Part shown: piece by piece, positions 26,181 through 34,430 of the stretch
Position numbering within the stretch: position 1 is the first letter of the stretch
How the letters are laid out: each line of letters begins with the position of its first letter
From: DAOTTX01 sp034437515
GTDB taxonomy: Bacteria; Chloroflexota; Anaerolineae; Aggregatilineales; Phototrophicaceae
DNA: 64,000 nt
Direction of reading: 5' to 3'
Assembly (NCBI GenBank): GCA_034437515.1
Contig: DAOTTX010000110.1
Coordinates: forward strand, 1-64,000
Program-made: the position numbers and the translations under genes
Notes under the pieces: generated by a model
What the model was told of the DNA's origin: nothing
Seen by the model: only the letters and a program-made list of their open reading frames with translations
Database searches by the model: none

Positions 26181-27809
26181 CTAGTCGGGGACGGGTATAC
26201 GCTTCTGCTCAAGGATAGATCGCAAAAAGCCGTCAAAAAGTGGATGTGGTGCGTTGGGGCGGCTCCGGAACTCAGGGTGAAACTGAGAACCGACCATGAA
26301 AGGATGGTTCTCAATTTCCATGATCTCGACCAATCGATCATCAGGGCTGAGTCCGCTAAAGACCGCACCGTTTGCTGTAAATTGTTCGCGATAACTGTTG
26401 TTAAACTCAAACCGGTGCCGGTGTCGCTCATCGACAGACGCAATATTGCCGTAGGCATCGGCTGCTACCGTTTCTGGCTGTAGCACACAGGGATATGAAC
26501 CGAGGCGCATGGTGCCCCCCATATCGGTAATTCCTCGTTGATCCGGCATCAGGTCAATGACGCTGTGTTCACTGCTGCTGAGTTCAAATTCTGAACTATT
26601 GGCACTTTCTAGACCAATCACATTTCTGGCAAATTCGATACACATCACCTGCATCCCCAGGCATAGACCCAGATATGGGATATTGTTTTCCCGTGCATAG
26701 TGTGCTGCCTTAACCATTCCTTCAACACCCCGATAGCCAAACCCCCCAGGGACGACAATGCCGTCTAGGGTCGCCAATTCGTCCAAGCCCTTGTTTTTCT
26801 CCAGATCACTGGAATGGATCCAGTGAATTTCTAGCTGCTTACCATGCTGGCTTGCCGCGTGGAAGATGGCCTCTTTGACACTCATGTAAGCATCGTGGAG
26901 TTCGACGTACTTACCGACAATGCCGATTTTTACCGTGCCTTGCGCTGATCTCAGTTTATTGACCATACCGCGCCAGGCACTTAAATCCGGCGGCTTCACT
27001 TCCAGGTCGAGTTTTTCGATGATGTAATCACCCAGCCCATAGTCTTCTAAAACTACCGGCACTTCGTATACGAGATCGGTCGTCTCCAACGGGATCACGG
27101 CGTTGTTGTCCACATCGCAGAACAGCGCAATCTTATCGACGACCTCATTACTGACGGGATGATCCGTCCGAGCGATGATGACATTGGGTTGAATGCCCGC
27201 ACCGCGCAATTCACGGACACTGTGCTGTGTCGGTTTGGTTTTTAACTCACCGGTCGCGCCGATATAAGGCAGGAAGGTCACATGCACATAGAGTGTGTCT
27301 TGCCGTCCCAGGCTCATACGCATCTGGCGGATCGCTTCCAGGAACGGTTGCCCTTCTATGTCCCCAACGGTGCCGCCGACCTCAACAATCACAACATCGG
27401 ATTTGTTCTGTTGACCGACGAGTATCACCCGTCGCTTGATCTCATTCGTAATATGCGGGATCACCTGAATCGTCCCACCCAGATAATCACCGCGTCGTTC
27501 TTTGTCGATTACATGACCGTAGACCTGCCCGGCTGTAACGTTGCAGGTGCGGTCAAGGTTGTCGTCGATGAAGCGTTCGTAGTGCCCCAGGTCGAGGTCG
27601 GTTTCGGCACCATCAGCAGTAACGAATACCTCACCGTGCTGATAAGGACTCATCGTCCCAGGGTCAACGTTTAGGTAAGGATCGAGCTTCTGAATGGAGA
27701 CTTTAAGCCCTCGCGCTTTGAGCAAGCGTCCAATCGCCGCCGCCGTCACGCCTTTACCGACGGAACTGACCACTCCTCCCGTACAAAAAATATATTTGGC
27801 TTCAGACAT
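26181..27809 (-). CDS. pyrG: CTP synthase
   Basis: The 542 residues have an N-terminal synthetase domain starting SEAKYIFCTGGVVSSVGKG, with the ATP loop and LGGTIQVIPHIT. The C-terminal glutamine amidotransferase domain has nucleophile Cys in YLGLCLGMQVM and His/Glu in GSQFHPEFRSRP. It makes CTP from UTP, ATP and glutamine. Two ATGs are adjacent at 27812 and 27809. The GGTGGAGGG site fits the second best, at four bases. An upstream-extended frame to 27881 would read through the terminator hairpin and is not coding-like. The T-run of that hairpin ends five bases before the ribosome site, so transcription must cross it. Confidence 0.95.
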   Translation of the reverse strand: MSEAKYIFCTGGVVSSVGKGVTAAAIGRLLKARGLKVSIQKLDPYLNVDPGTMSPYQHGEVFVTADGAETDLDLGHYERFIDDNLDRTCNVTAGQVYGHVIDKERRGDYLGGTIQVIPHITNEIKRRVILVGQQNKSDVVIVEVGGTVGDIEGQPFLEAIRQMRMSLGRQDTLYVHVTFLPYIGATGELKTKPTQHSVRELRGAGIQPNVIIARTDHPVSNEVVDKIALFCDVDNNAVIPLETTDLVYEVPVVLEDYGLGDYIIEKLDLEVKPPDLSAWRGMVNKLRSAQGTVKIGIVGKYVELHDAYMSVKEAIFHAASQHGKQLEIHWIHSSDLEKNKGLDELATLDGIVVPGGFGYRGVEGMVKAAHYARENNIPYLGLCLGMQVMCIEFARNVIGLESANSSEFELSSSEHSVIDLMPDQRGITDMGGTMRLGSYPCVLQPETVAADAYGNIASVDERHRHRFEFNNSYREQFTANGAVFSGLSPDDRLVEIMEIENHPFMVGSQFHPEFRSRPNAPHPLFDGFLRSILEQKRIPVPD

Positions 27810-27826
27810 CATCCCTCCACCTGAAC

Positions 27827-27859
27827 AAAAATTCGGCGGGAGCGCAATACATCCCGCCG
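27827..27859 (-). terminator. Intrinsic terminator directly upstream of pyrG (possible attenuator)
   Basis: On the minus strand, CGGCGGGA (27859-27852) and TCCCGCCG (27841-27834) form an 8-bp GC-rich stem with a 10-base loop. AATTTTT (27833-27827) follows. The pyrG ribosome site starts only five bases further on, leaving no room for a promoter. Either it ends the Roadblock transcript with partial read-through, or it is a transcription attenuator for pyrG. Confidence 0.7.
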
Positions 27860-27874
27860 TGTATCGATAGATCG

Positions 27875-27900
27875 TACACATGGCAGTGCTACCATGTGTA
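27875..27900 (-). promoter_or_regulatory. Perfect 9-bp inverted repeat in the pyrG leader region
   Basis: TACACATGG (27875-27883) and CCATGTGTA (27892-27900) flank an 8-base spacer. It lies between the Roadblock stop and the pyrG terminator. It has no T-run, so it is not a terminator itself. It could be an RNA hairpin of the leader or a protein-binding dyad. Confidence 0.5.
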
Positions 27901-27938
27901 GAAATTGTGATGAAAGCTTGTCTCGAGGGTGAAGTGTG

Positions 27939-28310
27939 TTAAACGAGCTTTTCTAGATCGTCCGCTGTGCGGCGCATATCAAGAAATATCAGCCCCAATT
28001 TGGCACCTTCACGCACCAGTGTGGTCAAGACGGCTTCTTCCCCAACAGACATCAAAATGACGTAGCCTTGCTTTCCTTTGATGTAAACCTGATCGAGACT
28101 ACCGCGCCCCAACTCACCGGAGATCCGTTCGCCCAGTGAAAGCATCGCTGCGGACATTGCCGATACGCGGTCTTCTTCCACGCCCGCCGGCAATGAGGAC
28201 GCCATGATTAAGCCATCGACGCTGACAACCGCTGAAGCCTCGATTTCCGGTGTCGTCGCCTGTAGGTCACGCAGACGGTCAACCATTAGTTCTGTCCGCG
28301 ATTTTGCCAT
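27939..28310 (-). CDS. Roadblock/LC7-domain protein
   Basis: Start ATG 28310 is chosen because a GGAG site lies seven bases before it; the longer frame to 28328 adds six residues without one. The 123 residues form a Roadblock/LC7 domain: EASAVVSVDGLIMASSLP, ERISGELGRGSLDQVYIKG, and VILMSVGEEAVLTTLV. In bacteria these small dimeric proteins bind MglA-like GTPases, acting as MglB-type regulators. The GTPase at 23915 is the obvious candidate partner though it is not adjacent. The gene lies upstream of pyrG on the same strand. Confidence 0.92.
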   Translation of the reverse strand: MAKSRTELMVDRLRDLQATTPEIEASAVVSVDGLIMASSLPAGVEEDRVSAMSAAMLSLGERISGELGRGSLDQVYIKGKQGYVILMSVGEEAVLTTLVREGAKLGLIFLDMRRTADDLEKLV

Positions 28311-28649
28311 GGTTATACTCCTTCTCAAAAAGTGACCCGGCGCATTTTACCGGGTACCGATAGTCTTCGTGTAATGCAAACAAAGGTCTATCTGGAATCG
28401 CCTATGCTCTTTCCAGTATAAAGCAAGGTCTTAGCTCTTAAACGTTGAATTTTTACAACTGTAGATATTTCGCTGCATATTATACTAAATCAGCAGCAAT
28501 CAGCAAGTCAACGACGTGACCTCATGACTGTTTATTACCAAAATTGGTGAACACTCTGAGACAAGCGTAGGGTAGACGTAAGAGAATTGTGCTTCAAAGG
28601 CCATCGAACATGCAGTACCATGTATTCGTCTAGCCGAAGAGAGAAATCT
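28311..28649. other. Divergent intergenic region, no gene seen
   Basis: These 339 bases separate the Roadblock gene (minus) from the MoxR gene (plus). The region is AT-rich and holds isolated TATACT-like boxes (for example 28481-28486), but no convincingly spaced -35. A short dyad, ACCAA-AA-TTGGT, lies at 28537-28548 and could be an operator. The region must contain promoters in both directions, but I cannot place them with confidence. Confidence 0.5.
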
Positions 28650-29645
28650 ATGCCACAACAAAATCCGCATACCCGACAATCCGCAAATAACCGCAACCTC
28701 AACGTCGTCCAGAATGTTGCCGAACGCATCACGCAGAGCGTCAGCCAGGTGATTATCGGCAAACGTAACGAAATCCGTTTGACCACCTTAGGGTTGATCG
28801 CACGCGGTCACGTCCTCATCGAGGACATACCGGGTGTAGGCAAAACCATGATGGCGAAAGCATTGTCCCGGTCAATTGGCTGTTCGTTCAGTCGCATCCA
28901 ATTTACACCTGATATGCTTCCCTCCGATGTAACGGGCGTTTCACTGTTCAATCAGAAAAGCCGTGAATTTGAGTTTCGTTCCGGGCCGATCTTCGCTCAG
29001 ATTGTTCTCGCCGATGAGATCAATCGTGCGACACCCAAAACCCAGGCCGCCCTGCTCGAAGCAATGGAGGAACGCCAGGTCACGGTCGATGGCAATACTT
29101 ATGGCATGGAGGAACCCTTTTTGATCCTCGCTACTCAGAACCCGATTGAGTACGAAGGGACATTCCCGCTGCCAGAGGCACAGCTTGACCGTTTCTTGAT
29201 TAAGATTCACCTGGGTTACCCCACCCCGGCAGAAGAGTTGACCGTGCTTTCTGCCCAACAGTACGAACACCCCCTCACCGCTATGACGCAAGTTGTCACG
29301 GTCGAAGAGCTGGTCGCGGCCCAAAACGCGATCCGTGAAGTCTACGTCGCCGAGGAAGTTAAGCGATATATCATTGATCTCGTTACTGCAACCCGTCAGC
29401 ATCCGGATGTTTACCTGGGCAGCAGTCCACGTGGTTCGTTGGCACTTTTCCGCACCGTGCAAGCACGGGCGGCGATGGCTGGTCGTGATTATGTCATCCC
29501 CGATGACGTCAAGGCGCTTACGGAAGTCACCCTGGCGCACCGTGTGATCGTCGGGCCAGAAGCGCGTGTCAATCAGATTTCTGCACGAACCATTGTGCAA
29601 GATGTTCTCACATCTACACCCGTGCCGGGCGCGTCTGTCCGTTAG
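28650..29645 (+). CDS. MoxR-family AAA+ ATPase
   Basis: ATG 28650 with a GAAGAGAGAAA site is preferred over an in-frame GTG at 28587, and gives 331 residues. Walker A is IPGVGKTMMAKAL and Walker B is IVLADEINRATPKTQAALLEAM. A sensor ATQNPIEYEGTFPLPEAQLDRF and a lid segment LGSSPRGSLAL complete the MoxR signature. MoxR ATPases are chaperone-like and act with VWA or DUF58 proteins. The DUF58 gene begins four bases after its stop. A paralogous MoxR/DUF58 pair exists at 56998-58859. Confidence 0.93.
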   Translation: MPQQNPHTRQSANNRNLNVVQNVAERITQSVSQVIIGKRNEIRLTTLGLIARGHVLIEDIPGVGKTMMAKALSRSIGCSFSRIQFTPDMLPSDVTGVSLFNQKSREFEFRSGPIFAQIVLADEINRATPKTQAALLEAMEERQVTVDGNTYGMEEPFLILATQNPIEYEGTFPLPEAQLDRFLIKIHLGYPTPAEELTVLSAQQYEHPLTAMTQVVTVEELVAAQNAIREVYVAEEVKRYIIDLVTATRQHPDVYLGSSPRGSLALFRTVQARAAMAGRDYVIPDDVKALTEVTLAHRVIVGPEARVNQISARTIVQDVLTSTPVPGASVR

Positions 29646-29648
29646 GCC

Positions 29649-30902
29649 ATGCAAAATCGTCGCAATGCCATCTACCTACTGCTCATACTGAGCCTGGGCA
29701 CGGGACTTTTCACGGGGCAAGCTTTCTTCTTCAACGTCGCATATATCTTCGGCGGCCTGCTCGTATTGTCCGCGTTGTGGTCCTGGTTAGCCGTCCGGTG
29801 GATCAACATCGGACGTAAGACACGCTCGCGGCGTGCGCAAGTCGGTCGTACACTGGAAGAAGTGTTTTTCGTCCACAACCGGTCGATCATACCGAAGCTG
29901 TGGTTGGAAGTGCTCGACCAATCAACCCTACCGGGACACGAGGTCAGCCGCGTGGTGCCGGCGTTAGGTGGACGTTCGACCCATCAATGGCGGGTACAGA
30001 CTTACTGCACATCACGCGGGAATTTTCGCCTCGGCCCGATGACGATCGCCAGTGGTGATCCATTCGGTTTGTTCGTCACACAACGCAACCTGGATGCCAA
30101 CTCGCATATTGTGGTCTATCCGGCGACCGTACATCTCAATCAGTTCGGCTTGCCGATGGGGATGCTTGCCGGCGGTGAAGCACAACGCCGGCGTTCACAT
30201 TACGTCACGACCAATGCATCCGGCGTCCGTGATTATGTGCCTGGGGACAGTTTCAATCGTATACATTGGCGCTCCTCAGCACGCAAAGACCGGCTTATCG
30301 TCAAAGAGTTCGAGATCGACCCGCAGGTCGATATTTGGTTGTTCGCAGATTTTTCAAAGACGTCTTTGTTCGAGGCATCAACTGTCCAACGTGCGGAAGG
30401 CAGTGGCCCGGTAATCTCGTCGAAAGGGAGTTTAGCGGCCTCGACTGAAGAGTACGTCGCGGTAATCGCAGCTTCACTCGCCCAGTATTTCGTCAATCTG
30501 GAGCGATCATTAGGCTTCGCCGCCTATACACCAAATCGCGTCATCCACCAGCCGGATCGCGGTAATCGACAATTGACGCGCATTCTCGAGTCACTGGCGG
30601 TTGCTCGTAGTCTTTCTGACTATACGCTGTCCCAAATGCTAACGTTAGAAACACCTTATTTCACGCGCGGCACGACCTTGCTCATCATCACATCGACGAT
30701 GGATACGTCATGGATCACGACGGCGCAAATCCTCAGCAGCCGAGGGATGCGGGTGATGTGCGTCGCCGCCGATGTGACGTCTTTTGGTGGCCCAACGGTT
30801 ACAGAAGACATGAAAAAACGACTCCGCGTCGCAAAAATCCCCGCGATTTTTGTTCGACGTAACGACGACATCGGCTCTGTGCTGGAGCGTGGTGCAATGT
30901 AG
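29649..30902 (+). CDS. DUF58 protein with N-terminal membrane anchor
   Basis: The 417 residues start with two membrane helices (about 8-27 and 30-50). A beta-rich extracytoplasmic or juxtamembrane region follows, then the DUF58 core with VRDYVPGDSFNRIHWRSSARKDRLIVKEFE-type sequence near residue 197-225. The C-terminal part (about 230-417) has a degenerate VWA-like fold. DUF58 proteins partner MoxR ATPases, and their biochemical role remains poorly defined. This longer, membrane-anchored type differs from the 291-residue soluble type at 56998-57873. It follows the MoxR gene by four bases. Confidence 0.88.
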   Translation: MQNRRNAIYLLLILSLGTGLFTGQAFFFNVAYIFGGLLVLSALWSWLAVRWINIGRKTRSRRAQVGRTLEEVFFVHNRSIIPKLWLEVLDQSTLPGHEVSRVVPALGGRSTHQWRVQTYCTSRGNFRLGPMTIASGDPFGLFVTQRNLDANSHIVVYPATVHLNQFGLPMGMLAGGEAQRRRSHYVTTNASGVRDYVPGDSFNRIHWRSSARKDRLIVKEFEIDPQVDIWLFADFSKTSLFEASTVQRAEGSGPVISSKGSLAASTEEYVAVIAASLAQYFVNLERSLGFAAYTPNRVIHQPDRGNRQLTRILESLAVARSLSDYTLSQMLTLETPYFTRGTTLLIITSTMDTSWITTAQILSSRGMRVMCVAADVTSFGGPTVTEDMKKRLRVAKIPAIFVRRNDDIGSVLERGAM

Positions 30903-30973
30903 CGTTCACCCTTCACCGGAATACTTTCCACTGTCATAATCATAGTTCGAATGTTTTTGAGAAATCGAAGAAT

Positions 30974-32560
30974 ATGAGCGAAGCCTCTATAAACCGACCG
31001 ATGCTTTATCTAGCTGTGTTCGTCAGCGGCATGGTAACCCTGGCAATTGAACTCTCTGCATCGCGGTTGCTGGGTAGCGTCTTTGGCACCAGTAATCTCG
31101 TTTGGGCCAATGTGATCGGCCTGATGTTACTCTACCTGACGATTGGGTATTTCATCGGCGGTCGCTGGGCAGATCGATCCCCATATACAAGCACGTTCTA
31201 TCAGATCATGATCTGGGGTGCGTTCCTCAGCGCCTTGATTCCATTGGTCGCACGGCCTGTCCTTCGTGTGGCAGCAGAATCGGTCGTCGGTGCGGAGGCA
31301 GCACTTGCGTTTGGTTCGTTTATCTCAGTATTGGTGTTATTTTCGATACCCGTTACCTTGCTTGGTTGTGTTTCACCCTTTGCGATTCGACTGGCAATTG
31401 ACAATCCGCAGGACGCGGGGCGCATTTCTGGTCAAATTTATGCTATCAGCACATTAGGTAGTCTGGTCGGGACTTTTTTGCCGACGCTACTGCTGATTCC
31501 GTCGTTAGGTACGTTCCGAACATTTATTTTGTTCAGCGGTATTCTGTATACCGTTGCTATGTTCGGTTTGTTCTTGCATCACGGGTTGCCTATTGTCCTT
31601 CGATGGGCGTGGATGCCGGTTGTTATCGGCTTGTTGAGCGTGTGGGCGCTCAACGGGCCGCTGCGTTCACCGGTCGAGGATGCGACTCTGCTCTACGACG
31701 ACGAGAGCGCATACAATTATATTCAGGTACAGGAAGACCCCGAAGGTTATCGTTATCTCTACCTGAACGAGGGTCTGGGCATTCATAGCGTCTGGCACCC
31801 GACTATCTACGATTATGACGGCACCTGGGATTTCTTCCTCACCGCGCCCTATTTCAATAATCCACCTTACCAGATGGCAGATGTGCAGAATTTACTTGTG
31901 ATCGGTCTGGCAGCGGGGACGATCCCCCGGCAGCATTTGCACGTCTATGATGCACTACCGATTGATGGTGTCGAGATTGATGGGGAAATCATCGAGGTGG
32001 GTGCGAAATACTTTGGTATGAACGAAACCGAAATGCCCACGCTGGACACACATGCCGAAGACGGACGATATATTCTTAACCAACTCGACGAACGTTACAG
32101 TGTTATTGGTGTTGATGCCTATCGACCGCCTTATATTCCCTGGCATCTGACAACGGTCGAGTTTTTTCAGGAAGTGCGCGACCATCTGTTGCCTAATGGC
32201 GTCGTTGCGATCAATGTAGGTCGCACCACCGATGACCGGCGTCTGGTTGATGCGCTGACGAGAACATTGCTCGAAGTCTTTCCAGATGTCTACGCGATGG
32301 ATGTACCGCGCTCGTTTAACACCATCCTTGTAGCGACGGTACAACCAACGTCAGCGGCTAATTTAGCGACAAACATCCAACTGATTCCATCAGATGCCCC
32401 CGACCTGCTACGTCAGACACTGGTGATGGGTGCTGAATCACTCGTGCCGACAAATTTATCTACGACCGTTTTTACCGACGATCGCGCACCATTGGAAACG
32501 ATGGTCGATGCGCTGACGCTAAACTTTCTATTGAATGGCAATGTTGACGAGATTCGATGA
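30974..32560 (+). CDS. Membrane-fused spermidine-synthase-like protein
   Basis: This is a 528-residue protein. Residues 1-230 hold six or seven membrane helices, starting YLAVFVSGMVTLAIELSASR. Residues about 260-520 are a methyltransferase-like polyamine synthase domain. Its motif I reads LLVIGLAAGTIPRQ rather than GGGDG, followed by DGVEIDGEIIEVG with the acidic residue that binds the nucleoside. Such fusions are common in bacteria, and their true substrate is often unproven. The start overlaps nothing upstream; the stop overlaps the next gene by ATGA. Spermidine synthesis is possible but not assured from the altered motif. Confidence 0.8.
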   Translation: MSEASINRPMLYLAVFVSGMVTLAIELSASRLLGSVFGTSNLVWANVIGLMLLYLTIGYFIGGRWADRSPYTSTFYQIMIWGAFLSALIPLVARPVLRVAAESVVGAEAALAFGSFISVLVLFSIPVTLLGCVSPFAIRLAIDNPQDAGRISGQIYAISTLGSLVGTFLPTLLLIPSLGTFRTFILFSGILYTVAMFGLFLHHGLPIVLRWAWMPVVIGLLSVWALNGPLRSPVEDATLLYDDESAYNYIQVQEDPEGYRYLYLNEGLGIHSVWHPTIYDYDGTWDFFLTAPYFNNPPYQMADVQNLLVIGLAAGTIPRQHLHVYDALPIDGVEIDGEIIEVGAKYFGMNETEMPTLDTHAEDGRYILNQLDERYSVIGVDAYRPPYIPWHLTTVEFFQEVRDHLLPNGVVAINVGRTTDDRRLVDALTRTLLEVFPDVYAMDVPRSFNTILVATVQPTSAANLATNIQLIPSDAPDLLRQTLVMGAESLVPTNLSTTVFTDDRAPLETMVDALTLNFLLNGNVDEIR

Positions 32561-33294
32561 CTACTGAAACTTTGCAAGATCAGACGATTCCCCCTGTACA
32601 GCATGAGGGAAACCACGTCCTTTCCGCGAGTCGGCTTTATTTAACGATCACCATTCCCATTATTCTGACCCTTATCAGTGTTCGCCTGGTGATGACGCCC
32701 TTTTTCATCGAGTTTGAGTATAATCGGGCGGGCTTTCCCGAAGATCGCTATGGGTTCACGCAGGAAGAACGACTGACATACGCGCCCTATGCGCTGGAAT
32801 ATCTCTTTAACGATGCGGGTATCGAATATCTCGGTGACCTGACCTTTGAGGACGGTTCACCGCTTTATAATGAGCGTGAACTCAAGCATATGGTTGATGT
32901 TAAAGTGGTGACGCAGTGGGCATTCGCCATTCTCGGTATGATGATCGCTTTGTTCACGAGTATTATAATCTTGCTGGCGCTTCGTCCTGCTACCCGATAC
33001 TGGTTGCGTGAAGGGCTATTTGGTGGAAGTCTGCTGACATTGGGCATTATCGGTGCTATAGTAGGTGTTGCAATCGTTGCATGGGATACATTCTTTACCG
33101 CTTTTCATGACCTCTTCTTTGCCAGCGGCACATGGAGGTTTGCTTACAGCGACACGCTTATTCGTTTGTTCCCAGAACAGTTTTGGTTCGACGCCGCGCT
33201 GACAGTCGGCGCTTTGACGACGATTGCAGCCTGTTTGATCTTATTTTTCACCTGGCGCTGGGCAAATCGAGCGCCGATACAGGTTAAAACTTAA
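32557..33294 (+). CDS. TIGR01906/DUF1461-family integral membrane protein
   Basis: The 245 residues have four membrane segments (about 24-45, 121-140, 160-182, 213-235). A large first extracytoplasmic loop carries the family signature NRAGFPEDRYGFTQEERLTYA. Relatives in Firmicutes include Lit, a lipoprotein intramolecular acyltransferase, but assignment to that activity is only suggestive here. It overlaps the spermidine-synthase-like gene by four bases. The gap gene follows after 27 bases. Confidence 0.8.
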   Translation: MTTETLQDQTIPPVQHEGNHVLSASRLYLTITIPIILTLISVRLVMTPFFIEFEYNRAGFPEDRYGFTQEERLTYAPYALEYLFNDAGIEYLGDLTFEDGSPLYNERELKHMVDVKVVTQWAFAILGMMIALFTSIIILLALRPATRYWLREGLFGGSLLTLGIIGAIVGVAIVAWDTFFTAFHDLFFASGTWRFAYSDTLIRLFPEQFWFDAALTVGALTTIAACLILFFTWRWANRAPIQVKT

Positions 33295-33321
33295 CGAGCA
33301 ACTTGAGAAAGGACATTGAAA

Positions 33322-34329
33322 ATGGCAATTCGTATAGGCGTTAATGGCTTTGGGCGTATTGGTCGTCAGGTCGTAAAGATCATGCGCGAAAAATACCCCA
33401 ACGAAATCGATGTCGTCGCATTTAATGACCTCGGCGACTTAGACACAATGGCACATCTCTTCCGCTACGACTCCGTTCATGGCGGGTATGATGGCACGGT
33501 TGAAGTCAAAGATGGTGCTTTGATCGTCGATGGGGACGAAATCAAGGCGCTTTCCGAACGCGACCCTGCTAACCTACCCTGGGGCGATATGGGTGTAGAC
33601 ATCGTGATCGAGAGCACCGGTGTCTTCCGTGATAAGGCATCGGCCTCTAAGCATCTCAAAGCCGGAGCCAAGAAGGTCATCATCTCTGCCCCGGCAAAGA
33701 ATGAAGACCTGACTGTCGTGCTCGGTGTCAATCAAGACAAATACGATCCGGCAAACCATCACATCGTATCCAACGCATCTTGTACGACGAACTGTCTGGC
33801 ACCGGCGGCGAAAGTGGTTAACGACTTGTACGGCATTGACTTTGCCTACATGACGACCATCCATAGCTACACCACTGACCAGCAGATTCTCGACCTGCCG
33901 CATAAAGATCTACGTCGTGCCCGGGCAGCCGCACAGAACATCATCCCCACCACGACCGGTGCTGCAAAAGCAGTCTCCCTGGTGATCCCTGAACTCGAAG
34001 GCAAGTTTGACGGTATGGCGGTTCGTGTACCAACGCCGACCGGCTCTCTGGTCGATTTTGTCGCTCATGTGGACAAAGAAGCGGATAAAGACGAACTCAT
34101 CGCCGCTTTTGAAGCAGCCGCAGCAGGCCCGATGAAGGGCATTCTGGATGTCTCTCACGAGCCACTGGTCTCCAGTGATTACATCGGTAACCCCTATTCC
34201 AGCATCGTTGATGCGCTTTCGACTTCTGTGACTGGCAACCTGGTTAAGGTCATCACCTGGTACGATAACGAGTGGGGTTATTCGACCCGCTGCGCCGATC
34301 TGGTAGTGTTTATGGGTGAAAAGCTCTAA
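33322..34329 (+). CDS. gap: Glyceraldehyde-3-phosphate dehydrogenase
   Basis: ATG 33322 with a GAAAGGA site is preferred over TTG 33316, and gives 335 residues. The N terminus IRIGVNGFGRIGRQVV is the NAD-binding fold, and SNASCTTNCLAP contains the catalytic Cys. TTIHSYTTDQQILD and NEWGYSTR complete the pattern. It converts glyceraldehyde-3-phosphate to 1,3-bisphosphoglycerate with NAD. It heads a gap-pgk-tpiA glycolytic group. A terminator hairpin lies 31 bases after the stop. Confidence 0.97.
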   Translation: MAIRIGVNGFGRIGRQVVKIMREKYPNEIDVVAFNDLGDLDTMAHLFRYDSVHGGYDGTVEVKDGALIVDGDEIKALSERDPANLPWGDMGVDIVIESTGVFRDKASASKHLKAGAKKVIISAPAKNEDLTVVLGVNQDKYDPANHHIVSNASCTTNCLAPAAKVVNDLYGIDFAYMTTIHSYTTDQQILDLPHKDLRRARAAAQNIIPTTTGAAKAVSLVIPELEGKFDGMAVRVPTPTGSLVDFVAHVDKEADKDELIAAFEAAAAGPMKGILDVSHEPLVSSDYIGNPYSSIVDALSTSVTGNLVKVITWYDNEWGYSTRCADLVVFMGEKL

Positions 34330-34360
34330 CCTACTTTTTTGAATACGACTGATGAACATC

Positions 34361-34401
34361 GAGGCGAGACAATGGAATTTATCGTTGTCCTCGCCTCTTT
34401 T
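34361..34401 (+). terminator. Intrinsic terminator after gap
   Basis: GAGGCGAGACAA (34361-34372) pairs with TTGTCCTCGCCTC (34385-34397), forming a 12-bp stem with one bulged C and a 12-base loop. TTTT (34398-34401) follows. It stands only 29 bases before the pgk start, so it may also limit pgk transcription. Confidence 0.85.
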
Positions 34402-34430
34402 GCTTATGTCTGATACAGGAGATCAAATTA

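Noticed and set aside
27810..27881. Longer N terminus of CTP synthase starting at 27881
   Set aside because: The extra 24 residues do not resemble the enzyme and would be translated from the terminator hairpin. The strong GGTGGAGGG site sits just before the inner ATGs.
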